Origin: CBDANO01 sp965197665
Lineage (GTDB): Bacteria; Chloroflexota; Dehalococcoidia; Lucifugimonadales; UBA3495
Assembly: GCA_965197665.1 (NCBI GenBank)
Contig: CBDANO010000004.1
Span: 124,001-188,000, forward strand
Direction of reading: 5' to 3'
Length of the DNA stretch: 64,000 nucleotides
Part shown: in pieces, positions 35,416 to 43,855 of the stretch
Layout: every line of letters begins with the position of its first letter
Numbering within the stretch: position 1 is the stretch's first letter
The notes under the pieces: generated by a model
The model's input: only the letters and a program-made list of their open reading frames with translations
What the model was told of the DNA's origin: nothing
The model's database searches: none
Program-made: the position numbers and the translations under genes

Positions 35416-36966
35416 ATGGGATACGATGTAATTGTTGTCGGTGGAGGATCGGCGGGCAGTGCCTTGGCTGCGAGGTTGTCCGAAGACCCGGAACGCTCGG
35501 TCCTCCTCTTGGAGGCGGGACCGGACTATCCGGAGTTCCAGAGCTTGCCGGACGACCTCAAGTGGGGCGGGAACTTGCTGATGACCGCCTACGGCCCCCA
35601 TGACTGGGGTTACGTCGGCAAAGGCACCGCGGAACAGTCCGAGCCGATACCCGTACCCCGGGGCAAAGCCACCGGCGGTACCAGCGCCATCAACGCCCAG
35701 ACTATCCTTCGCGGCGTGCCCGAGGACTATGACGGCTGGGCTTCTTGGGGAAACGACGAATGGGCCTTCACCAAGGTCCTGCCGTATTTCCGGAAGTTGG
35801 AGACTGACCTGGAGTTCCGCGGCGATTTCCACGGTACCGACGGCCCCTTACCCATACGCCGCTTGTCCCGGGGACAGATGGCGCCCCACGCTCGAGCCTT
35901 GGTTGACGCCTGCCTGGCCCAGGGTTTTCCCAGCACCCCGGATCACAACCACCCGGACGCCGCGGGGATTGGCCCCAAGCCAATGAACAACCGCGACGGG
36001 GTGCGCATGAGCACGGCCCTGACTTACTTGGACCCGGCCCGGCACCGCCTTAATTTCACCATAAAGGGCAACGTTACCGTCACCCGCATTCTGTTCCAAG
36101 GCAATCGGGCCGTTGGGGTCGAAGCGGAGAGCGACGGAGAGAGATTTTCCGTCCAAGGCGATCAGATCGTATTGAGCGCCGGCGCCCTGGCTTCACCCCA
36201 CTTGCTGTTGCTTTCCGGTGTCGGCCTCGCCGAGCACTTGACGAGCGTAGGCGTCGACGTGGTCCATGAATTGCCCGGAGTCGGCCAAAACCTGCGGGAC
36301 CATCCCTACGTGCTGGTCCTATTCCAAGAAAAGGGGGAAGCCCCCAACTACTCCCGGGAGCCTTGCGTCAACGTCGTGCTTAGGTTCACCGCCGAGGGTT
36401 CTAAAGACCGGAATGACCTGCAGGTTGGGCACATGCCATTGGATAGCTCCTACATGCCCGATGAGGTCCCTATCCCCAAAGGCGCCGCCTGCTTTTGCTT
36501 GTTCGGGGCCCTCATGCTGGCCCGCAGCTCCGGCGAACTGAAGCTTGCGTCCCGGGACCCCCACGTACAACCTTCCTTGGACTACCGCTACTTCTCGGAC
36601 CGTTGGGACTTGGAACGGATGCGCCAAGCGGTGCGCCTCGCTGTCCGCTTGTCCGAACACCCGTCGTTCAACGGCGTCATCGCCAAGCGGGTCTCCCTAA
36701 CTGAAGAAGAACTGGCTACCGACGCGGCGTTGGACGCCTGGATACTGCGGAACGTGGGCCAAGGATACCACTCCTCGGGGACTTGCAAGATGGGACCGGC
36801 CCTGGACTCCATGGCCGTGGTGGACCAGTACTGCCGGGTACACGGCCTGGAGGGTTTGCGGGTCGTCGACGCCTCGGTAATGCCCGACGTGATCCGGGCC
36901 AACACTAATACCACCACCATTATGATAGCCGAGAAGGTGGCGGACTGGATCAAACAGGGTAAGTGA
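35416..36966 (+). CDS. GMC family FAD oxidoreductase (choline dehydrogenase-like)
   Basis: A 516-residue glucose-methanol-choline oxidoreductase: YDVIVVGGGSAGSALAARLS binds ADP of FAD, PRGKATGGTSAINAQTILRG is GMC signature 1, and GALASPHLLLLSGVG is signature 2. GYHSSGTCKMG contains the catalytic His, and ANTNTTTIMIAEKVADWI closes the FAD domain. It oxidises an alcohol to an aldehyde or acid, passing electrons to a quinone or oxygen. It follows the SDR gene by 11 bp. The alcohol substrate is unknown; a product of the nearby hydrolases is possible. Confidence 0.92.
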   Translation: MGYDVIVVGGGSAGSALAARLSEDPERSVLLLEAGPDYPEFQSLPDDLKWGGNLLMTAYGPHDWGYVGKGTAEQSEPIPVPRGKATGGTSAINAQTILRGVPEDYDGWASWGNDEWAFTKVLPYFRKLETDLEFRGDFHGTDGPLPIRRLSRGQMAPHARALVDACLAQGFPSTPDHNHPDAAGIGPKPMNNRDGVRMSTALTYLDPARHRLNFTIKGNVTVTRILFQGNRAVGVEAESDGERFSVQGDQIVLSAGALASPHLLLLSGVGLAEHLTSVGVDVVHELPGVGQNLRDHPYVLVLFQEKGEAPNYSREPCVNVVLRFTAEGSKDRNDLQVGHMPLDSSYMPDEVPIPKGAACFCLFGALMLARSSGELKLASRDPHVQPSLDYRYFSDRWDLERMRQAVRLAVRLSEHPSFNGVIAKRVSLTEEELATDAALDAWILRNVGQGYHSSGTCKMGPALDSMAVVDQYCRVHGLEGLRVVDASVMPDVIRANTNTTTIMIAEKVADWIKQGK

Positions 36967-37584
36967 CGGCCTGAAGCGCCGGGCCGGACCGGAAGAAGGA
37001 ATGGGCTCCCCCGAAAGGGGTTGACTCAAAACAACGGAAGTTGCAGACCGTCGGGTATGGAGCGGTGCTGGCTGACGAGAGCTGCGTTGAATGCCTGCGA
37101 GTCGGGGTCACCCCACATAGCCACCTGAAGGACCGCCCAGTCCGCTTGCTTGTCAATCGGGCCCCCGAACCCCCACTTGCTTGCCAGACGGCTGTTCCGT
37201 CCCAATTTTTCAATCAAGACCGCCAGCTCGGCGGGTCCGGGTTCCCCGGCCCAACCCGGTTTCAGGATCCGCTTGTCCATTGGAGCGGGTTTCAATCTTG
37301 GCATCGCAACGCCTGCAACGAGGAACTCCGGAATAGACTCTGGATAAGATTCCCGTGTGCCGCTATAGTCGGCGGTCCGCCGATAGGATTAATAAGATAT
37401 TACCCGCCGACAAGGGTGACGGCAAGAGCCGCGGGCCAATGCTTCGCAACTCGCCGACAAGTTGACGCAGCCGCGGACTTGTAATAAGTTCACTCCGATA
37501 TACGGGGCTGGCCGGGACTGAAGCAACGGGGCCCCCTTTGCGGTACTACGGGCGGCCTGACCACGCTGTAAGGAGGACATTGCC
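36967..37584. other. Region between the GMC oxidoreductase and SDR genes
   Basis: 618 bp. It holds one possible small minus-strand gene (37026-37304) and a short CCCC/GGGG hairpin at 37008-37020 just after the GMC stop. The right part, from 37305, shows no gene. GTAAGGAGG immediately before 37585 serves the next gene. Confidence 0.35.
37026..37304 (-). CDS. Possible small hypothetical protein
   Basis: A 92-residue frame with a plausible soluble composition (three Trp, balanced charges, motif SKWGFGGPIDKQADWAVLQV) and an ATG start, but only a weak ribosome site. I recognise no family. It could be a real small protein or chance; it fills an otherwise empty gap. Confidence 0.35.
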   Translation of the reverse strand: MPRLKPAPMDKRILKPGWAGEPGPAELAVLIEKLGRNSRLASKWGFGGPIDKQADWAVLQVAMWGDPDSQAFNAALVSQHRSIPDGLQLPLF

Positions 37585-38424
37585 ATGATAGTAGTAACCG
37601 GGGCGGCGGGGCGTCTGGGCAAGCAGGTAGCGCAGCTTCTCTTGGACCGCGGCTACGAGGTCTTGGCCACAGACAAAGCGCCGGCAGAGGGCCTTTCGAC
37701 GGACTTCGTCGTGGCCGACCTGGTTGAACCGGAGGCGGTGGAAAAGCTGCTGGAAAAGGCCGAAAGCGTCGTACACCTAGGCGCCATACCAGGCCCCTTA
37801 TCCGACGATAGCCGGGTGATCTTCGAGAACAACGTGCAAAGCACCTTCAACGTTATGAAAGCCGCGGCGGAGAAGGGACTGCGACGGGTGGTTTTCTCGT
37901 CGAGCGCCTTTGGGATGGGTTGGGCCCATGACGGGGCGGCCTTCGTACCTCTCTATCTACCCTTGGATGAGGAACACCCGATGATGCCCTTCGAGCCCTA
38001 CGGCTTGTCCAAGCAGGTCGGTGAAGTCATCGGGCAAATGATCGCACGGAACTCGTCAACCTCGGTGGTCAGTCTCCGCTTCACCAACGTGGTGTACCCG
38101 GAGAAGCAAGCGGAATTTCCTTGGCCGGCGCCTACTCCGGAAAAGCCCCTGACCCTGGTTATGTGGGCCTACGCCGACCCTAGAGACGTGGTAGAAGCCC
38201 ACCTGCTGGCCTTGGAAGCCGACCTACAGGGCCACGAAGCCTTCTTGATTGCTCAGCCCTCGACCCGCCTTCCGGGGCCAACGATTGACTTGATCAAGAG
38301 CAACTTCGGAGACCGCGTGGAGATACGGGGACCACTGGAGGATAGGGCCAGCGTGATCAGCACCGAAAAGGCGCAACGAATGTTGGGGTGGAAACCCAGG
38401 TACGACTGGCTGTCCCATCCCTAG
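37585..38424 (+). CDS. NAD(P)-dependent SDR family oxidoreductase
   Basis: A 279-residue atypical SDR. MIVVTGAAGRLGKQVAQLLL is the nucleotide site, LRRVVFSSSAFGMGW supplies the catalytic Ser, and EPYGLSKQVGEVIG holds YxxxK. Later ADPRDVVEAHLLALEA and QRMLGWKPRYDW match the uronate/sugar-nucleotide epimerase branch. AAGGAGG stands 9 nt before the ATG. It ends 14 bp from the convergent DUF1028 gene. Substrate unknown; it differs clearly from the SDR at 34439. Confidence 0.87.
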   Translation: MIVVTGAAGRLGKQVAQLLLDRGYEVLATDKAPAEGLSTDFVVADLVEPEAVEKLLEKAESVVHLGAIPGPLSDDSRVIFENNVQSTFNVMKAAAEKGLRRVVFSSSAFGMGWAHDGAAFVPLYLPLDEEHPMMPFEPYGLSKQVGEVIGQMIARNSSTSVVSLRFTNVVYPEKQAEFPWPAPTPEKPLTLVMWAYADPRDVVEAHLLALEADLQGHEAFLIAQPSTRLPGPTIDLIKSNFGDRVEIRGPLEDRASVISTEKAQRMLGWKPRYDWLSHP

Positions 38425-38438
38425 TTCATTTTGCTACT

Positions 38439-39179
38439 TCACTCTTCCCAAACGAGGCCGTGCTCTTTGGCCCATTGGTCTTGAAAGGGAGTGTTTACCG
38501 GGTCTTCGGCCCGGAGCCTAACGTAATCGACGTACGGGGCGTACAAGCCGTGAACCCGCCGCAGCTCTTCGACTGCCGTCGCGTGAGCATCCACTCGAAG
38601 GTCAATCCGGGGGACGTCATAGGAGTCGTACGTAATCAACGCCGCGGACCTCTCGGCCAGACGCCTACCGTCGGGATGTTGTTGACCCCCTGCGTCCCTT
38701 CCCGCTTCCAGCCCCCGCAGCAGCTGTTCGTCCAGCCCTTGCCCCTTCGCCTCAGCGAATCCCGCGGCAATCGCTTCCACCACGTGCTCTCCGGCCAATA
38801 CGTTGCCCATGGCCACGTACCCGTCTCCTATCAGGTGGCCCGCCCAAGGTCTGGTATCGGTGCCTGTGTGGCACCCGGACTTCCCGTTGTGGTCGATGAT
38901 TCCAATCTGCCTGTAGCTGAGATAAGGGTCTTGCTCCTCAAGCTCTTTGAAAATCTTCTCCGGCCGGTAGCCAAGCTCGAGCAGGCGCATGGATAGAACG
39001 CCCAGGCCGGGGTTTGCGTAGGCCTGGGAAGAAACAACGCCTATGTTGGGTTTCACGACGGGACAATATGCGCCGACAGCCAGGGAATAGGTAGCGATCC
39101 CGATACCCAATTGCCCGGTTGAAGCGCACCGCCCCAGTATGGTGAAGGTATGTAAATAAGCGCCTAATTCAAATGTCAT
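38439..39179 (-). CDS. DUF1028 domain-containing protein
   Basis: A 246-residue protein matching DUF1028, whose proteins have an Ntn-hydrolase-like fold. Signatures are HTFTILGRCASTGQLGIGIA, VSSQAYANPGLGVLSMRLLE, the Y-RQIGIIDHNG stretch, HTGTDTRPWAGHLIGDGY, MGNVLAGEHVVEAI and RRLAERSAALITY. An autocatalytic N-terminal nucleophile is not obvious here. I use the ATG at 39179, which matches the usual family start; an ATG six codons upstream is possible. It lies 190 bp after the UGSC selenoprotein gene and may belong to the same transcription unit. Function unknown. Confidence 0.85.
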   Translation of the reverse strand: MTFELGAYLHTFTILGRCASTGQLGIGIATYSLAVGAYCPVVKPNIGVVSSQAYANPGLGVLSMRLLELGYRPEKIFKELEEQDPYLSYRQIGIIDHNGKSGCHTGTDTRPWAGHLIGDGYVAMGNVLAGEHVVEAIAAGFAEAKGQGLDEQLLRGLEAGRDAGGQQHPDGRRLAERSAALITYDSYDVPRIDLRVDAHATAVEELRRVHGLYAPYVDYVRLRAEDPVNTPFQDQWAKEHGLVWEE

Positions 39180-39368
39180 CTCATAGCCTCTTATCATCGG
39201 TTAAGCCCCTGGCCCGCCCGTGCACAACACAGAGGTTAACCCATCCCGGAGGCCGCCGTTGTCGCATTGTCAATCCTACTTCCAGCTTGAAAAACCTGCG
39301 CGTCGGGTTAGCCAACCTCGCTTATACTGATCGGCTGCCCTGATCGGGGAGTCCGGCGACGAGGGTCT

Positions 39369-39923
39369 CTAGACGAGGCCTTCCAGGAGTAGGCGCTTAA
39401 CTTGGGGCGCCAGTTGGTTGGCCCGTTCCTCAAGATCGGCTGGGCCTACGCTGGTGATTGGATGGGGGCATACCAGGTAAGGAAAGTCGGGCACTCCCAT
39501 GAGGCGGGTGTAAGCCTCCGCCGTTCTCTTGAACACGTGGGTGATGATGGAGGCGGTGGGAAGCCCCTGCTGCTCCAAGGTGATTCCGTCGTGCAGACTG
39601 CCCGACGAGCAACTCCCTCAATCGCCAATGCCGGCAATGACCACGTCGGCGCGCCGGTGAAGGTCTTCCAGCACCTCCGGATGGGGCGGCAGCGACGGCG
39701 AGTGCTTCTTGGCATAGAATACCTCGGCGAACTCGAATTCCTCGGTAAGGATTCGAGCGATGGCCCGTAGGATAACGTCCGAGTTGGCTTTGGAGTTGTC
39801 CAGCAAGCCCAACCGTTTGCCGCGCAAATCGACGGGGCGGGGGGCCAAGGCCAGCGGGCTGGGGCCGGGGTCCACCCCGGTGGGGTCCACCAACCGGAAC
39901 GTAGAGCGCAACTCACTGGTCAT
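39369..39923 (-). CDS. UGSC family selenoprotein (in-frame UGA)
   Basis: One 184-residue frame runs from ATG at 39921-39923 to 39369, broken only by TGA at 39618-39620 (codon 102). Around it the sequence reads VVIAGIGD-UGA-GSCSSGSLHDG, the exact U-G-S-C signature that names the UGSC (seleno)protein family. The N-terminal half is LDNSKANSDVILRAIARILT, and after the Sec come ITHVFKRTAEAYTRLMG and VCPHPITS. A SECIS-like hairpin lies at 39587-39607. GGAG stands 8 nt before the ATG, and the partner gene ends 24 bp upstream. The U-x2-C arrangement implies redox or thiol-transfer chemistry; the biochemical function of the family is not known to me. Confidence 0.9.
39587..39607 (-). promoter_or_regulatory. 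SECIS-like hairpin downstream of UGA
   Basis: On the minus strand CGUCG pairs with CGACG, then across a G/A mismatch GCA pairs with UGC, leaving a GUC loop. The loop begins 19 nt after the UGA. The upper part GCAGUCUGCAC closely resembles the GCAGGUCUGCAC segment of the E. coli fdhF SECIS. Confidence 0.7.
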
Positions 39924-39947
39924 GTCATTTTCTCCGTTTAGTCACTG

Positions 39948-41027
39948 TCATGGCTCCATAATCGGGACCGTGATAGCCGGGACTCCGTAGTAGTTCATAA
40001 TAAGCTCGCTGTAAATACCGCTATCGCCCCCAGCCTTCACGATGAAGATGTCCTCCGGGGCCGGCGCCGCAGGCATCTGCTCGTCTTCGTCCTCGGGGGC
40101 GGCTTCCCCGATAAGGGCGCCCAGCCTCTTCAGATGGGCCTTGCTGCGGCGGGCCCTCTCCCAAACGTACTGTTGTATGCCGCTCCGGTCCCAACCCTCA
40201 CGTTTGAGCATCTCCGCATGCCAGTGGCCCACGACCCAGAACCAGGGAGTGCCCCGGTTGAAATAGGTTGCCAGGCCGTGGGAGGCCATAGCGTCGGCGG
40301 TGGCGTCCATGACGCTTTCGGAGGTCAGGCCGTAGCGATTGCCCAGAATTTCCGGGTCCTGGATGGTAGCGACCGTAACGGTGGAATCATCGACCTTGAA
40401 GCCTCTAGTTACGTGGAAGGGAGGCCAAGGACTGCGCTCTTCGTCCTCGCCAAAGCACACTCCGAATTTGGTTAGCGAGCCCATGCACCCTCGGTCCAAA
40501 ACGCCCGGACGCTGTTCGAAGACGTTTATCAGAATGAGGCGCACGGCCCGGCTTATGGTGGAATTTGCTCGATTGCCGGGACTCAGGAGGTTGTCGGCGC
40601 AGTTCAAGCCGATGCGAGTGCGAACCGGGCCGTTGACCAAGATCAATATTCCGGGCGAGTTTGTGGCCGAGGAAGCCTCGTGGATGCAGTTGGGGTCGTG
40701 CTGGAACATGGCCTCCATGGCGGCTAGGACCACCGGAAAGTAGCCTGGGAGGCAACCGGCCATCACCGCGTTGGCGGCGGCTTGCTCCGCCGTCAGCTGT
40801 CGCCGCCGTACCGGGACTTCCCCCAAAATATGGTTCGGCGGCAAGCCAACGTAGTCCAGCATTTCGTTGACCCGGTCGAGGGTGGGAGGTACCACCGGGA
40901 GGCCGTCGGTCCAGCCACGGCGGTAGCACTCTTCGATGGCGTCCGGCGAGCCGGAGATTTCGTGGACTTGGGCCCGGTTATTTCCGGCCGCGGCCCTCAC
41001 CGTGGAGTCCCATGTTCGTCCCGCCAT
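39948..41027 (-). CDS. UGSC-linked protein of unknown function
   Basis: A 359-residue protein without a fold I can name. Conserved-looking blocks are EECYRRGWTDGLPVVPPTLD, AEQAAANAVMAGCLPGYFPV, NSPGILILVNGPVRTRIGLN, PGNRANSTISRAVRLILINV, and PWFWVVGHWHAEMLKREGWD. Similar GWTDGLPVVPPT proteins are common in Chloroflexota and Actinobacteria, often beside UGSC proteins (general recollection). The ATG at 41027 is chosen because the conserved part begins soon after; the frame stays open upstream inside the deaminase gene. It overlaps the deaminase end by 31 bp and is followed after 24 bp by the selenoprotein, which implies translational coupling. Confidence 0.75.
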   Translation of the reverse strand: MAGRTWDSTVRAAAGNNRAQVHEISGSPDAIEECYRRGWTDGLPVVPPTLDRVNEMLDYVGLPPNHILGEVPVRRRQLTAEQAAANAVMAGCLPGYFPVVLAAMEAMFQHDPNCIHEASSATNSPGILILVNGPVRTRIGLNCADNLLSPGNRANSTISRAVRLILINVFEQRPGVLDRGCMGSLTKFGVCFGEDEERSPWPPFHVTRGFKVDDSTVTVATIQDPEILGNRYGLTSESVMDATADAMASHGLATYFNRGTPWFWVVGHWHAEMLKREGWDRSGIQQYVWERARRSKAHLKRLGALIGEAAPEDEDEQMPAAPAPEDIFIVKAGGDSGIYSELIMNYYGVPAITVPIMEP

Positions 41028-41467
41028 TTTTGCCACACTTGGAAGCACTCTTGAGACAGAACGCCGCCCAGGACCTCGATCCGGTCCGACCATCCGGTCC
41101 ATTCGACGAAGGCCTCCATAGTATAGGGGCCGAATTGCCGCACGGCCGGGTCCGGCCTGGCACCGACGACCACCCGGTCGATGCCGCTGACCATGATGGC
41201 GCCGCAGCACATTGGGCATGGTTGGAAGGTTGTATAGAGGACGCAACCCCCGAGGTCTGCTTGCCCCAACTCCGCCCCGGCCATCCGCAGGGCCACGGTT
41301 TCGGCGTGAGCGGTAGGATCATTGTTACTGCTGACCAAGTTGCGCCCCGCCGCCGCGATAGAGCCGTCCCGCACTATGACCGTGCCTACGGCTTGATTGC
41401 CTTCCCGGCCGCCCTTTTCCGCTTCGTCGATGGCCAGCCTCATGTAGTATTCGTGGCTTTGGGCCAT
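40997..41467 (-). CDS. Nucleoside/cytidine deaminase family protein
   Basis: A 156-residue zinc deaminase. PTAHAETVALR gives H54 and the proton-shuttling E56; PCPMC gives C84 and C87 as zinc ligands. The sequence EYYMRLAIDEAEKG at the start and the C-terminal TGWSDRIEVLGGVLSQEC tail fit the guanine deaminase/TadA-like branch. It would deaminate a purine, a pyrimidine or a related N-heterocycle. I take the ATG at 41467 (GGGAG 8 nt upstream) over a TTG 12 codons earlier. It heads the set leading to the UGSC selenoprotein, hinting at N-heterocycle catabolism (inference). Confidence 0.85.
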   Translation of the reverse strand: MAQSHEYYMRLAIDEAEKGGREGNQAVGTVIVRDGSIAAAGRNLVSSNNDPTAHAETVALRMAGAELGQADLGGCVLYTTFQPCPMCCGAIMVSGIDRVVVGARPDPAVRQFGPYTMEAFVEWTGWSDRIEVLGGVLSQECFQVWQKWRDEHGTPR

Positions 41468-41640
41468 GGCGTCTGCTCCCGTTTGAGGATGAAGGGGCCT
41501 CAATGCTCCATGCCATCAGGCTCCCTTCCTGGACCCTGATAATCGTAAGGCCTCGCGTAGCCGCGTAACGCTGGCGAAAAAGAGATTATCGAAAGAGGAG
41601 GCTAGGGCGGGTCCTGCCCAACCATTGCCGCCTGGCGGTG

Positions 41641-42714
41641 CTAAGCGTCCAAGCCGTACATCTCTCGAGAGTTATCCCGGAGAATGGCCTTCTTTTGCTC
41701 CTCCGTCAGGTCTTCCCGCTCCCAAATGTACTGGATGTTCTCGGGGTACTCGTTGTCCCAGTGGGGCCAGTCCGAGGCGTAGAAGAGCCTGTTTATACCC
41801 ATGACTCTGATGACCTCGGGAATCAACTGCTCGCCGGGCTCGGCGTGGATGTATACGTTCCCGCCGCTGATATACTCGCTGGGCTTCTTCTTGCAGTTGG
41901 GCGTCTCGAACCAGCCGCGTTTCTCCCACTCCTCGTCCATGCGGTCGAGCATCATCGGCACCCAAGTACAGCCGCCTTCCAGGTAGCCCACCCTCAAGTC
42001 AGGAAACTTCTCGAAAACGCCCTCGTAGGTCATGTGCATCATTTGCATCATGTTGGAAACAGGGAAGCCGATGGTATGGCGTTGGATGAATTTGGTGTAA
42101 CGCTGAGACTCGGCGGTGGCGTGACCGCCGTGAACCGCTACGAAGGTGTTTAGCTTTTGGGCCTCCGCGTAGAACGGGTCGAAGCGCTTCTCGCCCAGTA
42201 GTCCGAAGCCGACGGCCGCCAGGAAGACACCCGAGTACCCCAACTCGGTAACGCAGCGCCGCATCTCTTTGATGGACTCATCCACTTCCATCATGGGCAT
42301 CAAGGCTACGGACTTGAATCGCGGGGAATACTTCAACCACTCTTCGTAAATGTAGTTGTTGTACGCTTTGGTCAACGCTATCAGGTAGTCGGGATCGATG
42401 ATCTGGGAGTATGCCAGAAGTGTGGTGGGGAAGAGAAAAATCGTTTCCATTCCACCCCGGTCCGCAGTTTCGAGCCACTCCTCCGGGGTTGGGAAATCGG
42501 GGCCGCCGTGGGCGCCCAGCCGGCCGCCAAGGGTCGAGTCCATGTACATTCGCCCGGCAAGCAGGCTTCCGCCGACCCGGCCTTGGTCGTCGGGGATGTA
42601 GTGATGAAACTTCTTTTGTTCCGCGTAGGGGCCCTCGAGGTATTCTCGCAGCCTGTGCTCGGGCTCGTTGATGTGTCCGTCAGCGTCGATTACTCCAAAT
42701 GGCAATTGCGGCAT
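41641..42714 (-). CDS. Amidohydrolase family protein (amidohydrolase_2)
   Basis: A 357-residue relative of the proteins at 30491 and 33171. GVIDADGHINEPEHRLREYL holds the N-terminal D-x-H, ETIFLFPTTLLAYSQII and AYNNYIYEEW follow, FVAVHGGHATAESQ gives a metal His, LRVGYLEGGCTWVPMMLDRM is shared with the paralogues, and FYASDWPHWDNEYP has the catalytic Asp. AAAGGAGCC precedes the ATG. It lies 173 bp upstream of the deaminase on the same strand and may belong to the same catabolic unit. Hydrolase or decarboxylase; substrate unknown. Confidence 0.87.
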   Translation of the reverse strand: MPQLPFGVIDADGHINEPEHRLREYLEGPYAEQKKFHHYIPDDQGRVGGSLLAGRMYMDSTLGGRLGAHGGPDFPTPEEWLETADRGGMETIFLFPTTLLAYSQIIDPDYLIALTKAYNNYIYEEWLKYSPRFKSVALMPMMEVDESIKEMRRCVTELGYSGVFLAAVGFGLLGEKRFDPFYAEAQKLNTFVAVHGGHATAESQRYTKFIQRHTIGFPVSNMMQMMHMTYEGVFEKFPDLRVGYLEGGCTWVPMMLDRMDEEWEKRGWFETPNCKKKPSEYISGGNVYIHAEPGEQLIPEVIRVMGINRLFYASDWPHWDNEYPENIQYIWEREDLTEEQKKAILRDNSREMYGLDA

Positions 42715-42830
42715 ATTTACGGCTCCTTTATCTCGAAAGTACCAGGTGGTCTAGCGCCCACCGAGCCGGCGCGAACCCGGCCAACGTCTCGGTCCAGGTC
42801 CGCTGTACTTCCTAAGTAATCAAGACTCGA

Positions 42831-42905
<75 letters not shown>

Positions 42906-43104
42906 GTCCGGTGTTTGGCCCCGATTCCTTGGTATCTTCTAACTGTCGGGGTGTCGTCTAGTATACATGAGGACAGCCGTTTTGTGTCTATCCCCCGGGC
43001 TTCGCCCTAGGAAAGCCGGAGCTTGAACCGGGGCGTCCTTCTCACTAAAGCATTGCTTACGGCGCCGGTCCCGAGGCGGTGTTCCGGCCGGGGCCATCCA
43101 CCGG

Positions 43105-43683
43105 TCAACGGGCGGCGAGGGGCGGCGGCCCCATGAGGTCCTTGTTCCCCGCCAACAACTCCTGCATGGCGATGACCGCGCTGGTGAGGTTCTCGAGGGC
43201 GGCGACGGCTTCGGGGTCAGCCAGGCACCCATCTTGAAACTGGCGCGACTGGAGGTAGACCATTCCGGGTACCAGATGAGCGCCAAACCAAGCGAGCACC
43301 GGCCGGAGTTGGCTGTCAACCGCCAAATAATGGTGGTCCGACGCGCCCATGGCTACCAGTCCGCAGACCTTACCCATCAGACCTTCCACGGGTACCAAGT
43401 CAAGCAAATTCTTCAGGGAACCGGTGAAAGTCCCGCGGAAGATGGGAGTAGCTATCAGGTACATGTCCGCGGCCATTACCTGCTGGACTACCTTTTCGGT
43501 GTCATCGGAGTAGTCGGACAAGGGGCGTCCGTCGGCAAAGGAAATCCGGTGACCGCCCAAGTGAAGCAGGCCGGTGGATAGGGATTTTCGGCGATCGCCG
43601 GCCGATTCCAGGGCCGATTCCAATGCTTGATACAGCCGGCCGGGCCGGGTCACCGAACCGTGAATGCCAAGCAACGCGGGCAA
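43105..43683 (-). CDS. NAD(P)H-dependent FMN reductase
   Basis: A 192-residue flavodoxin-like reductase of the SsuE/MsuE group: LLGIHGSVTRPGRLYQALES forms the phosphate loop, MYLIATPIFRGTFTGSLKNLLDLV is the typical P-I-(Y/F)-R-G-x-x-x-G-x-L-K-x-x-x-D stretch, and GKVCGLVAMGASDHH follows. The start is TTG at 43683 with GGAGG 7 nt upstream. It lies 172 bp downstream of two LLM monooxygenase genes on the same strand and probably supplies reduced FMN to them, as in two-component sulfonate or sulfone monooxygenases. Confidence 0.88.
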   Translation of the reverse strand: MPALLGIHGSVTRPGRLYQALESALESAGDRRKSLSTGLLHLGGHRISFADGRPLSDYSDDTEKVVQQVMAADMYLIATPIFRGTFTGSLKNLLDLVPVEGLMGKVCGLVAMGASDHHYLAVDSQLRPVLAWFGAHLVPGMVYLQSRQFQDGCLADPEAVAALENLTSAVIAMQELLAGNKDLMGPPPLAAR

Positions 43684-43855
43684 CGGGCCACCTCCAAGGG
43701 CCTTCGAACAATTATGAACGACTCGTTTATTATTAGGCCGGTCATCCCGGCTCGGTACCCGATGGGCCCGGGGTTGGTCTACCGGCGGGGCACCGCGCCA
43801 ACCGCCCTCAGGCAGACCGGCGTACGTCGGCGGCCCGAAGACCGGTTATATCCGG

